NCBI GenBank assembly: GCA_903955385.1
Contig: CAJBNH010000149.1
Coordinates: 1 to 64,000 of the forward strand
Length of the DNA stretch: 64,000 bases
DNA from: an uncultured Myxococcales bacterium
Lineage (GTDB): Bacteria; Myxococcota_A; UBA9042
Direction of reading: 5' to 3'
Within the stretch, counting starts at the first letter, position 1. Every line of letters begins with the position of its first letter. The position numbers were made by a program, and so were the translations under genes. Positions 44,093-52,949 of this stretch are shown here, piece by piece. The notes below the pieces were generated by a model. It was not told the DNA's origin. It worked only from the letters and a program-made list of their open reading frames with translations, and did no database searches.

Positions 44093-44122
44093 AACCTAGC
44101 GAACCCGGCGACGCAGTGTCAA
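44093..44122 (-). promoter_or_regulatory. Promoter of metal-uptake operon
   Basis: On the minus strand a perfect TTGACA (44122-44117), an 18-base spacer and TAGGTT (44098-44093) precede the regulator gene. The -35 box overlaps the stop codon of the histidine kinase gene. Confidence 0.5.
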
Positions 44123-46539
44123 GTTCGCTGACGGAAGCGACTGAAAGGTGAGGACGTTTCGGGCGGTTCGGGCTCAAGCCCGAGGTAGGCGCGAGAGACC
44201 TCCCGCGTCATCACCCGCGCTTGCGCGAGCATGGCGGTGAACCAAAAGGTGCTGCCGCGCCCCAGCTCGCTCTCTGCACCGGCATCGCCGCCCATCAGCA
44301 CCGCCACCTTCTTCGCGATGGCCAGACCGAGTCCGGCTCCACCCGCACCTGCTGGGTCGTCGGCCTGCTGGCGCTCGAACGCCGAGAACAGCTGCGGCAT
44401 GACCTCAGGCGGAACCCCCTTGCCCGTGTCGATCACCTCGAAGCGCACCAGCACGCCGTCCGCAAGCATCTGATCGGCTCGCACGCGCAGGGTGATGGTC
44501 CCCGTGTCCGTCGCTTTCGCCGCGTTCAGCCCCAGGTGCATCAGCACTTGCATGATGCGGGTGGCGTCGCCCAGCAGCGGCTTGGGCAAGCGTTGGACGT
44601 CGGTCACGACCTGCACCTTGGGCGAACGCAGCCGGGCCTCAACGGTAGCGACCACATGGGCAATCACCGCGTCGATCTGGACCTCGGCCCGTTCGAGCTC
44701 GAATCGCCCCGCCTCGATCTTCGAGAGGTCGAGCATGGAGTTCACGAGCTCGACCAGACGCTGCGCCTCCACGTCAAGCTTGCCCAGCCGGTCCATCTGC
44801 AGCGGAGTCAGTCCCAACCGCCGAATCATGCTGACCAAACCACCGATGCTGTTCAACGGCGCGCGGATCTCGTGCGACAGGTTGGCCAGAAACGCGCTCT
44901 TGGCGAGACTGGCGGCCTCTGCCGATTGTTTGGCGGCGGCAAGCTCTGCGGTTCGCTCCTCAACCAGTTGCTCCAGACCCCGACGATATGCGTCCAGTTC
45001 CACCTCGGCCCGCTTGCGCTCGCTGATGTCCGCGCAGCTGCCGACCATCCGCAACGGCGCTCCCTCAGCGTCCCTCTCGACGATGCGGCCGCGGTCTTGC
45101 ACCCACACGGTGGTGCCGTCGCTGCGGCGCAGACGGTGCTCGGAGTAGTAGGTCTCGGCCCGGTTGTGAAGGCAGGCGGCAATCCGCTCGCCGACACGGC
45201 TGCGATCCTCGGGATGCAGCAGATTATCGAAGGATTCCAGTGAGTCGTCACGTTCATCTTCGGTGATTCCCGCGATGCGGTACCACTGATCGTTGTGCTG
45301 CACCCGTCCGCTGGGGATGTGCCAGTCCCAGATGCCTTCGCGCGTCGCGTTCAGCACGTCCTGCAGCTGGCGCTCGCGGTCGGCCACCTGCTCCTGAGCG
45401 TGAACCAGATCGGTCACATCGTGAGCGACGACAAGAATGCGGTTGTAACCGTCGCTATCCTTGAGCGGCTTCTTGATCGAGCGGTAGTGGCGGGTCTCTC
45501 CGGTCATCGCGTCCCGGCTGGGCTCGGCAACGACTTCGGTCTGGCCCTTCGCCATGATCTCCAGCACGTTGCGCCGGAAGGCGTCGGCAAGCTCTGCGGG
45601 AACGCCGAAGTCGCCGTCGTGCTTGCCCACCAGCTCATCCGGCGTCGTACCGTACAGCTTGGCGACGGCCAGATTGCCCAACAGGAAGTCGCCCTTGTGG
45701 TCCTTGAGCACGATGGGGTCCGGAATCTCGTCCAGAACGGTGCGCAGCAACGCACGGCTCTCGCGCAGGGCAGACTCGGCGAGGTGACGATCCGTGATGT
45801 CGCGGGCAAGCACCATGAAGCGCAACGATTCGCCTTCGACCTGCGCTTTGCGGGCGACCGAGAGCTCGAACCTGCGATTTCCGTTCGGCAACAGCAGGTT
45901 GTATTGCGTTCCGACTGAGAATCCTGTGCTGCGCGCCTCCTCCAGTGCGGCGCGACTGGCTTTGGCCACGTCCGGCGGCAGCACCTCTTCGACAGCACGC
46001 CCCAGAAAGGCTTCCGGCGGCACGACAAGCAGCTCTCTGCGCGGCGAGCGGTAGTCCATGAAGCGGCCGTCGCCGTCGATCTCAAACAGCAGGTCCGGCA
46101 ACGCGTCCAAGGTGGCCTGCAGGCGCTTCTCCAGAGCCTCGACCTGGTGCTGCCTCCGCTTGTCCTCCGTGATGTCGGTCGAAAAGCCCGTCAGCCCGAC
46201 CAGTTGCCCAGCTGCGTCGAACACGGGCTGCCGGGTGGTCCAAATAGTGCGGACCTCTCCGGTGTGGACAAGGACGACCCTCTCCTCGCGCCGGATGGGC
46301 TCGCTGCCTTGCAGTGCCTCGTCTTCGTGCAGCCGAATGTCGGCCGCCTTGGTCGTGTCGAAGAAGTCTGCGGAAGTCCGCCCCAGCACTTCCCGTGGCA
46401 GCAGGTCGAACAGCTGCGCCGCTGCGCGATTGATGTAGACGTAACGGCCGTGCACGTCCTTGGCGAACACGTACGTGTCCAGACGATCCAGTACCGCGGT
46501 CATGTCGAGTGTGGTCAACTCAGCGGGCAGATTGGGCAA
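44119..46539 (-). CDS. Multi-PAS hybrid-free sensor histidine kinase
   Basis: The product (806 residues from TTG 46539) has about four PAS/PAC domains (first about 12-130, TYVFAKDVHGRYVYINRAAA; last about 400-530, EGIWDWHIPSGRVQHNDQWYRI), a HisKA domain with H-box FLANLSHEIRAPLNSI, and an HATPase domain with LGLNAAKAT, DTGKG and GLGLAIAKK. No receiver domain or membrane helix is present, so it is probably a cytosolic sensor. TTG 46539 has GAGG six bases upstream; ATG 46503 is an alternative. The 205-base gap to the amylase gene shows no gene. The partner regulator is unknown. Confidence 0.88.
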   Translation of the reverse strand: MPNLPAELTTLDMTAVLDRLDTYVFAKDVHGRYVYINRAAAQLFDLLPREVLGRTSADFFDTTKAADIRLHEDEALQGSEPIRREERVVLVHTGEVRTIWTTRQPVFDAAGQLVGLTGFSTDITEDKRRQHQVEALEKRLQATLDALPDLLFEIDGDGRFMDYRSPRRELLVVPPEAFLGRAVEEVLPPDVAKASRAALEEARSTGFSVGTQYNLLLPNGNRRFELSVARKAQVEGESLRFMVLARDITDRHLAESALRESRALLRTVLDEIPDPIVLKDHKGDFLLGNLAVAKLYGTTPDELVGKHDGDFGVPAELADAFRRNVLEIMAKGQTEVVAEPSRDAMTGETRHYRSIKKPLKDSDGYNRILVVAHDVTDLVHAQEQVADRERQLQDVLNATREGIWDWHIPSGRVQHNDQWYRIAGITEDERDDSLESFDNLLHPEDRSRVGERIAACLHNRAETYYSEHRLRRSDGTTVWVQDRGRIVERDAEGAPLRMVGSCADISERKRAEVELDAYRRGLEQLVEERTAELAAAKQSAEAASLAKSAFLANLSHEIRAPLNSIGGLVSMIRRLGLTPLQMDRLGKLDVEAQRLVELVNSMLDLSKIEAGRFELERAEVQIDAVIAHVVATVEARLRSPKVQVVTDVQRLPKPLLGDATRIMQVLMHLGLNAAKATDTGTITLRVRADQMLADGVLVRFEVIDTGKGVPPEVMPQLFSAFERQQADDPAGAGGAGLGLAIAKKVAVLMGGDAGAESELGRGSTFWFTAMLAQARVMTREVSRAYLGLEPEPPETSSPFSRFRQRT

Positions 46540-46744
46540 GGGAATCCTCGGGTCAGCCGTGTCATGCCTGTGCGAGGCGACCGCTTTCAGGCAACAGTCC
46601 AAAGGCGACCGCGAGGGAGTCTGCGTGCCCCCGTAGTCGCGCGCAACCCTTTCGTTGAGCCTTTCGTTGAGCGGCGCGTCGTGCGAACGGGCGGCGGATG
46701 GCGGTCGCCGGAGCAGTCGCACTCTTTATCTACTTGACATTGAT

Positions 46745-48433
46745 CTAGTGCTGGGTTTGGGAACTCAACCGCAGGAACAGGCAGGACCTTGCGGCCAAAC
46801 TGCCGGCACCGACCACGCCGCCTGTCTCCGAAATGATCGAGCCTGACAGCAACTCGAGGGCGTCTCCTGCCGCTCCGCCGAGATCGAGCGGCCGAACTCC
46901 CTGCCAATTCACAAGCTGGGGAGCAAGGTTGCACGCGACCACCACCCGCTCTTCACCCGCCTGACGCAACACCGTCCACACGCCCTCGGGCTGCCCCGCC
47001 AGTGGCGTCAGGCTGCCGATGGACAGGGCCGGATGCGCCCGCCGCAACTGGGTCAGCTGCCGGTAAAGCGCCCACAGCGACTGAGGATCCGACTGCTGCG
47101 TTTGCACGCTGACACCGACGTCGCCCACCGGGAACCACGGCGTGCCGGTGGTGAAACCCGCGTTCGCGCCGGTCGTCCACGGCATCGGCCGCCGCTTGTC
47201 CTCGTCGGCGTTCGAGTCGCCGTTCGGCAGCCCCAACTCCTCGCCGTAGTACACAAAGGGCGTTCCCGGCACCGCAAACATCAGCTGGGCAACCAGACGC
47301 AACCGCGCCGCCGTCGCCTCGTCGCCGCCGAATTGCGTCGCGATGCGGATCATGTCGTGGTTGGTCAGGAAGGTGCCGCGCCCTGCCCCATGCGGAAATG
47401 TCGCGTCCCAGGCGCACACGACCTTCTGCAGCTTGTCGGCCGTCTCTTCCTCCACCGCCGCACGCAGCGCCGTCGACAGGTCGAAGTCAAACGTCATGCC
47501 CAAGCCTTTGCCGCCCACGTGGTACTTGGCCGCGACGGCGTTGGCCGCCCACGCCTCGCCCACCAACAACGCCTGCGGCGATGCCTGCGCCACCACGGCG
47601 GCAAAGTCCTGCCACCACTGCAGCGTGGCCTGCGTGTCCTGCTGGCCAGCCTTGGGACCTTCCTCGACCAGATAGCGCACGGCGTCGAGTCGGTAGCCGT
47701 CGACGCCCTTCTGCAGCCAGAACTTCGCGATGTCGCGCAGCTCTTGCGTCACCGCCGGGGTCGTCACCAGCAGGTCGGGCATGCCCTGCCAGAACACCCC
47801 GTAGTAGAAGCGCTTTCCCTGCGCGTTGGTGTGCGGGTGCCAGACGGCGCTGCTGCCGAACGGCTGCTTCCACCCGGGGTCGTCTGCGCGCCACGCGTAC
47901 CAGTCCGTGTGTCCGGTGCCGGCCGCCGAGTCGGCGAACCACGGATGCTCGCTGGACGTGTGGTTCAGCACCAGGTCGATGATGACGCGAATGCCGCGGG
48001 CGTGGGCGTCGGCCAGAAAAGCGTCGAAGTCGGCCTGAGTGCCGTAGTCCGGCTCCATCGCACGGTAATCCGTCACGTCATAGCCGTGGTAGCTGGGCGA
48101 GCTCTGCACCGGCATCAGCCAAATCAAATCGACACCCAGGTCGCTGCCACCCGGCTTGCCGTCGTTCAGGTAGTCCAGCCGCGACCGTAGTCCCTGAAAG
48201 TCGCCGATGCCGTCGCCGTTGGAGTCCTGGAAGCTGCGGACGAAGATCTCGTAACCCACCGCCTGATGCCACCAAGCGGGGTTGTCCACGGTCGCCCGGC
48301 ACGGCTGCGGTGCGACGGTCGCGGTGTCGGCGGGTGGTGCCAGCGCGTCCGGGTCGCCCTGCTGGGGGGCGGCACAGGCCGAGAGCGCCAGCAGCAGCCA
48401 TGGGAAGACTGTCGACGGGGCGAGCGGGCGCAT
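46745..48433 (-). CDS. GH13 alpha-amylase lipoprotein
   Basis: The 562-residue product has a lipoprotein signal (LSAC), then a GH13 barrel: DLVLNHTS, DGYRLDAVRY (nucleophile Asp), LLVGEAW (acid/base Glu) and FLTNHDM (third Asp), followed by a beta-sandwich C domain. It hydrolyses alpha-glucans at the cell surface or periplasm. The Asn/Asp-rich SFQDSNGDGIGDFQG loop is the typical family calcium region. ATG 48433 has GGAGG eight bases upstream. The linkage preference is not resolved; a maltase-like role is also possible. Confidence 0.9.
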   Translation of the reverse strand: MRPLAPSTVFPWLLLALSACAAPQQGDPDALAPPADTATVAPQPCRATVDNPAWWHQAVGYEIFVRSFQDSNGDGIGDFQGLRSRLDYLNDGKPGGSDLGVDLIWLMPVQSSPSYHGYDVTDYRAMEPDYGTQADFDAFLADAHARGIRVIIDLVLNHTSSEHPWFADSAAGTGHTDWYAWRADDPGWKQPFGSSAVWHPHTNAQGKRFYYGVFWQGMPDLLVTTPAVTQELRDIAKFWLQKGVDGYRLDAVRYLVEEGPKAGQQDTQATLQWWQDFAAVVAQASPQALLVGEAWAANAVAAKYHVGGKGLGMTFDFDLSTALRAAVEEETADKLQKVVCAWDATFPHGAGRGTFLTNHDMIRIATQFGGDEATAARLRLVAQLMFAVPGTPFVYYGEELGLPNGDSNADEDKRRPMPWTTGANAGFTTGTPWFPVGDVGVSVQTQQSDPQSLWALYRQLTQLRRAHPALSIGSLTPLAGQPEGVWTVLRQAGEERVVVACNLAPQLVNWQGVRPLDLGGAAGDALELLSGSIISETGGVVGAGSLAARSCLFLRLSSQTQH

Positions 48434-48624
48434 GGCGGTGGCCTCCGGATTCCGTGTGACGGACAAGGCTCCCACGCCAGACCCGCAGGTGTCCATGCCA
48501 GCTTGTGATTGCTCCGGTTCCGCGCCACGACTATGCTGCCTGTGGCCGGCGTCGCCCCCCGTTGCAGCCTGCGGCCGCGCCCTGCGGTCGCAAGCCGACG
48601 CCCCAAGAACCCGGAGGCAACTTC

Positions 48625-49098
48625 ATGCCTGAGATCCACCGCATCCTGTGTCCAGTCGACTTCTCCTCGACGTCGCGCGAGGCCATGCGGTTCGCCGCGG
48701 ATCTGGCCCAGCGGTTCGGTGCCTCCATCACGCTGCTGCACGTCTATCCCGTGCCGGGTTACGTACTGCCCGAGGGGTTCCTGACGGCTGGACCGGACGT
48801 GCTCGCCGAAGTCGAGGAGCGCACGCACGCCTCGCTGGCCGAGTGGGAGGCCGAGGCGCGCAAGCTGGGCGTCGCCGACATCGAAGTGGCCACCGCGATG
48901 GGCAATGCCGCGTCCGAGATCGTGCGCCATGCCGCCGAAGACAAGGCCGACATGGTCGTGATGGGCACCCACGGCCGCACGGGACTTGCCAAGCTGGTGC
49001 TGGGCTCCGTTGCGGACAAGGTTGTGCGCATGGCGGGCTGCCCCGTCCTTACGGTCCCGTCACGACACCACCGCCACGAGCCCAAGCCCGCCGCTTGA
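48625..49098 (+). CDS. Universal stress protein UspA family
   Basis: The 157-residue product is a single UspA domain (ILCPVDFSSTSREAMRFAADLA; GTHGRTGLAKLVLGSVADKVVRMAGCPVLTV), with the ATP-binding GxxG(9)GS pattern present. The C-terminal tail is His/Lys-rich (RHHRHEPKP). Such proteins bind ATP and act in stress tolerance. ATG 48625 has GGAGG seven bases upstream. It is divergent from the amylase gene. Confidence 0.92.
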   Translation: MPEIHRILCPVDFSSTSREAMRFAADLAQRFGASITLLHVYPVPGYVLPEGFLTAGPDVLAEVEERTHASLAEWEAEARKLGVADIEVATAMGNAASEIVRHAAEDKADMVVMGTHGRTGLAKLVLGSVADKVVRMAGCPVLTVPSRHHRHEPKPAA

Positions 49099-49157
49099 CC
49101 CGCCGCCCTACCCTCAGCTTCCTCCAGCTTTCGTCACCTTTTCCTGTGGAGTTCACC

Positions 49158-49880
49158 ATGGTTCGCTACGCTGTGCCTGTTTGTCTGCTGGCCGTCTCCC
49201 TTGTGCTCGCCGCGTGCAGTTCCTCCACCGCAAGCGGCGGCGGAACCGTGGCGGCCGACACCACGGGTGGGGACGCCAGCAGCGATGCCTTGGACACCAC
49301 CGCCAGCGACACCACCTTGCTGGACACCGTCACCGGCGATGCCGTCGAGGACGTGCAGGCCGACGTGCCGGCAGACGTCACGCAGACGGTCTGCGGCAAC
49401 GGCCAGTGCGAGGAAGGCGAGACCACCGGCAACTGCTTGAAAGACTGCGGCGTTCCCGGACCCGTGTGTGGCGACGGCGTGTGTGACGAGGGCGAGTCGG
49501 CGGCTACCTGCACCAAAGACTGCTTGCCGGTGGACAATTGTGGCAACGGCACTTGCGACGCGGGTGAGACGGCAGCGACCTGTCCGGCCGACTGCGTCGC
49601 GACGGGCTCGTGCGGCGACGGCACTTGCGGCGCTGGCGAGACCCCGGAGTCTTGCGTGGAAGACTGTGACCCCGCGACCCAGTGCATCATGCAGAAGTGC
49701 GGACCCGAGGCGACGGCCTGTCTGACCGACGCAGCATGTGGGGCGATCTTCCCGTGCATCGAGGCGTGCCCGCCAGACGACACCGCCTGTCAGGAGGCGT
49801 GCTACAGCACCGACAACCCCGAGACGTTGACGCTGTTCCTCGACTTCCTGACTTGCGTCTCGGACAACGGGTGCGTGTGA
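49158..49880 (+). CDS. Small Cys-rich repeat lipoprotein
   Basis: The 240-residue product has a lipobox (LAAC), an acidic Thr/Asp stalk and four repeats of the form CGxGxCxxGETxxxCxxDC (about 75-170), each with four cysteines and an acidic loop. A different Cys-rich C-terminal domain with eight cysteines follows (CIMQKCG to SDNGCV). The repeats resemble units found in many myxobacterial surface proteins, with unknown function. ATG 49158 follows GGAG. Confidence 0.8.
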   Translation: MVRYAVPVCLLAVSLVLAACSSSTASGGGTVAADTTGGDASSDALDTTASDTTLLDTVTGDAVEDVQADVPADVTQTVCGNGQCEEGETTGNCLKDCGVPGPVCGDGVCDEGESAATCTKDCLPVDNCGNGTCDAGETAATCPADCVATGSCGDGTCGAGETPESCVEDCDPATQCIMQKCGPEATACLTDAACGAIFPCIEACPPDDTACQEACYSTDNPETLTLFLDFLTCVSDNGCV

Positions 49881-49935
49881 GCGGAACTTGCGCGGTGCGG
49901 ACCGACTTGCGCCAGGGTAGCCGCCGCGCAACCGC

Positions 49936-52932
49936 CTACTTCACCCACACTTCCACGTTGTCGATGCCGAACGACTCGTCGTTGGCCGTCTGATTCAGCG
50001 TGCTGGACACCACCACCACGGTGGACGCGGCGACGTGGCTGAGGGTGACGTCGACGGGCCACTTCTCCTCCAGCCAGCCGTTCATCACGCCGCAGACCGA
50101 AGAGCCGGCGCTGTACTGGCCTACCTTGTTCCACACTTGCTTGCCGGCGATGTACAGAAGGGCCTGCTCGCCGTCCCAGCTGTCGATGCGCACGTAGTCC
50201 ATCTTGTAGCGCAGCGTGTTGTGCGCGGGCAGCCCGGCAAAGGTCTTGGTCACGGATGCGTTGATGCCCAACAGGTCGTAGCCGCCCAGAATCCAACCCC
50301 AGCCGCCGCACGCAGACCGCCCGGCCGGGGACCAGCCCTGACCGTCGACCTCGAAGGTGTCCAGCGCCACGCGCGTCCAGCCGCCACCGGTCATGTCGCA
50401 GTACAGCTGGACCTTGGGCAGGACGCCTGCTCCATCGGGGTCGATCCAGTACAGGCCGTTACCGCTGGTGGGTAGACCGAGCAGGATCTCGAGGCAGGTG
50501 GCGGCCGGTGCATCGGCGCCTCCCAGCAGGTTGCAGGTCTTGCCGTCGCCCGTGTACCCCGCCTTGCACGCGCAGGTGTAGCTGCCCAGCGCGTTGGTGC
50601 AGGTTGCTTGGGCGCTGCAGGTCGCGAGGCCTGCCTTGCACTCGTCGATGTCGAAGCAGGTCTTGCCGTCGCCGTTCCAGCCCTTGTTGCAGGCACATGC
50701 GTACGAGCCGTCCTTGTTGGTGCATGTGGCCTGCGTGCTGCAAACCGATGGCGACGACTTGCACTCGTCGACGTCGGTGCAGGTCTTGCCGTCCCCGAGG
50801 TACCCGGCCTTGCACGAGCACTCCGCGCCGCCGGGCAGGTTGGTGCAGGTGGCATTGGCGTGGCAGCCCGCGGTGCCGGCCCCGCACTCGTCGATGTCGC
50901 TGCAGGTCTTGCCGTCGCCCTGCCAACCGGGCTTGCACGTGCACTGGACCTGACCGCTGCCCAGCAGCAGGCAGGCCGCCTGATTGGAACAGCCGCCGTT
51001 GTTGACCTCACAGGCCTCGTGCACGACGGTCAGGCTGCGGACGCGCCAGCCCAAGCCCTCCGCACCGCAGGGCGCCGAGAACTGCAGGCGAACCTTGAAC
51101 TTGCTGCCCGCCAACGCCGCCAGGTCGACCTGCACCTTGCCCCAGACGGCGCCGCTGGCCGGGATGGTCGTCCGCAGCGCCCAGGTCACATCGTCGGTCG
51201 ACGTCAGCACCTGCGCCTTGGCCGCCGCCCCCCAGGTGCCGGCACTGTCGAGTCGCAAGCGCACCGGGGCACCCGGCGCAAGCGCGCTTGCATCCAGCGT
51301 GGGCGAGTCGGCTGTGACCCACACCTGCGACTGTCCGGCACCGCACGCGATGCCACCGATGCCATTGCTGGCCTCGAGGGCGCAGGCCGACACCTCGCCG
51401 GGCAGGGACGTCGCCACGGGGTGCCAAGTGACCTTGGGCCCGAGATTTTGCGCTGCGGGGTCCAGGATCTGCGCGAACTTCCAAGCGGTCAAACCGGGGT
51501 CGTCGCAAGCGAAGGACTCGGTGTAAGGCAGCGCAGCCTTGCCGCAATTGGCGTCGGGTCCGGGCTCGAACACGCACCCGACACTGGGGTCGCAGCTGTC
51601 GAGCGTGCAGCCCCAGCCGTCGTCGCACGTCACCACATCGCCAATGCACGCTGCGAACTGGCACAAGTCGTTGCCAGTGCAAGCATTTCCGTCATCGCAG
51701 GGGTCAACCGTCGGCGTGAACTTGCACCCGGCACCGGTGACGCAGGCGTCGGTCGTGCAGGGATTGCCGTCGGTGCACGGAATCGGCTGTCCCACGCACT
51801 TGCCCTGGTCGCAGGTGTCCTGCTCGGTGCAGTCGTCGCCGTCGTCGCACGTGAAGTTCTTGAATTCGTGCTTGCAATCGGCGGTCTTGTCGCAGGTGTC
51901 GAGGGTGCAGCCGTCGCCGTCGTTGCACGGTTCGTCGTTCGGGGTGGCGACGCAACCCACGCCCGCCTGGCAGGCGTCGACCGTGCACGTCACACCATCG
52001 TCGCAGTTTGCGGGGCCCCCGGGCTTGCAGCCGCTGCCGGCGCACTTGTCGCCGACCGTACAGACGTCGCCGTCGTCGCAGGTCGCCTCGTTGGGCAGGT
52101 GCACGCAACCCTGCGCTCCGCCACACGAATCGTCGGTGCAGAGGTTGCCGTCGCCGCAGTCGACCGCCTCGTCGGTCGTGCCGTCGCAGTCATTGTCCAG
52201 TCCGTCGCAGAGGTCGGCCGAGGGTGTCATCGCGTCGCAGGCGGTCAACCCGTCGGCGGTGCAGCGGCGCTGACCCTGACAGGAGGAGGTCTCGCCGCCA
52301 GCCTGGCAGGTCGTCACGCGCTCGGCGGCGATGGCGGCGGGGCTGCACGCGCAACCGACCGAAGGCAGGCAGCGCCCCTCGGCCACGGTTGCCCCCTTCG
52401 CCATGGCCTGCAGGCAGACGTAGCCGTTGCCGCAGTCGGTATCGACCGTGCACGGCGAGGCGCAGAACCAGCCGTCAGGCCCGGTAGCCCCGCCCAACGC
52501 GACGCATGCCGCCTTGGTGTCGGTCTTGGTCTTGCAGGTCGTCGAGTCCACACAGGGGTCGCAGGCGGTCGGGAATGAATGTACGCACAAGTCTGCGATC
52601 TGAATCGGGGATCCGGCCGGGTCTGTCTCAAGCACGCTGCGGCACGCGTGGTCGGCCACGCATTGGCCCTGCACGCACGGCAGGGCGCACTGCAACCCCT
52701 GTGGCGTGGGCAGGCAGGCGCTGCCGGCCGGGCAGTCGGAAAGCGTCACGCAAGTGCAACCGTAGCCGCCCGGGCAGGCAATGACCGCATCGTTCGCGGT
52801 ATCGCCGGCAGTATCGGGCGCGGTGACGACCGGCGTCTCGATGGCGTCGCTGCCGCAGCCGCTGGTCAGCCAAGAGACGGAGGCGAGGAGAAGCAACCCG
52901 AGTACGGGCGCGCGAAATGATCGACAGATCAT
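49936..52932 (-). CDS. Large lipoprotein, EGF-like and fibrinogen-like
   Basis: The 998-residue product has a signal peptide and lipobox (TSGC), a disulfide-rich N-terminal module ([15 protein letters not shown]), a [14 protein letters not shown] unit, many CDDGNxCT repeats, a beta-sandwich domain, five EGF-like units of the form DIDECxxGxxxC (calcium-binding EGF pattern, about 650-820) and a C-terminal fibrinogen-like region starting [21 protein letters not shown]. Its start is ATG 52932. It is tandem with a paralogous 1018-residue gene 17 bases upstream. It may be an adhesin or a surface matrix protein (inference). Confidence 0.85.
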   Translation of the reverse strand: MICRSFRAPVLGLLLLASVSWLTSGCGSDAIETPVVTAPDTAGDTANDAVIACPGGYGCTCVTLSDCPAGSACLPTPQGLQCALPCVQGQCVADHACRSVLETDPAGSPIQIADLCVHSFPTACDPCVDSTTCKTKTDTKAACVALGGATGPDGWFCASPCTVDTDCGNGYVCLQAMAKGATVAEGRCLPSVGCACSPAAIAAERVTTCQAGGETSSCQGQRRCTADGLTACDAMTPSADLCDGLDNDCDGTTDEAVDCGDGNLCTDDSCGGAQGCVHLPNEATCDDGDVCTVGDKCAGSGCKPGGPANCDDGVTCTVDACQAGVGCVATPNDEPCNDGDGCTLDTCDKTADCKHEFKNFTCDDGDDCTEQDTCDQGKCVGQPIPCTDGNPCTTDACVTGAGCKFTPTVDPCDDGNACTGNDLCQFAACIGDVVTCDDGWGCTLDSCDPSVGCVFEPGPDANCGKAALPYTESFACDDPGLTAWKFAQILDPAAQNLGPKVTWHPVATSLPGEVSACALEASNGIGGIACGAGQSQVWVTADSPTLDASALAPGAPVRLRLDSAGTWGAAAKAQVLTSTDDVTWALRTTIPASGAVWGKVQVDLAALAGSKFKVRLQFSAPCGAEGLGWRVRSLTVVHEACEVNNGGCSNQAACLLLGSGQVQCTCKPGWQGDGKTCSDIDECGAGTAGCHANATCTNLPGGAECSCKAGYLGDGKTCTDVDECKSSPSVCSTQATCTNKDGSYACACNKGWNGDGKTCFDIDECKAGLATCSAQATCTNALGSYTCACKAGYTGDGKTCNLLGGADAPAATCLEILLGLPTSGNGLYWIDPDGAGVLPKVQLYCDMTGGGWTRVALDTFEVDGQGWSPAGRSACGGWGWILGGYDLLGINASVTKTFAGLPAHNTLRYKMDYVRIDSWDGEQALLYIAGKQVWNKVGQYSAGSSVCGVMNGWLEEKWPVDVTLSHVAASTVVVVSSTLNQTANDESFGIDNVEVWVK

Positions 52933-52949
52933 GGGGCCTTCCTGCAGTG

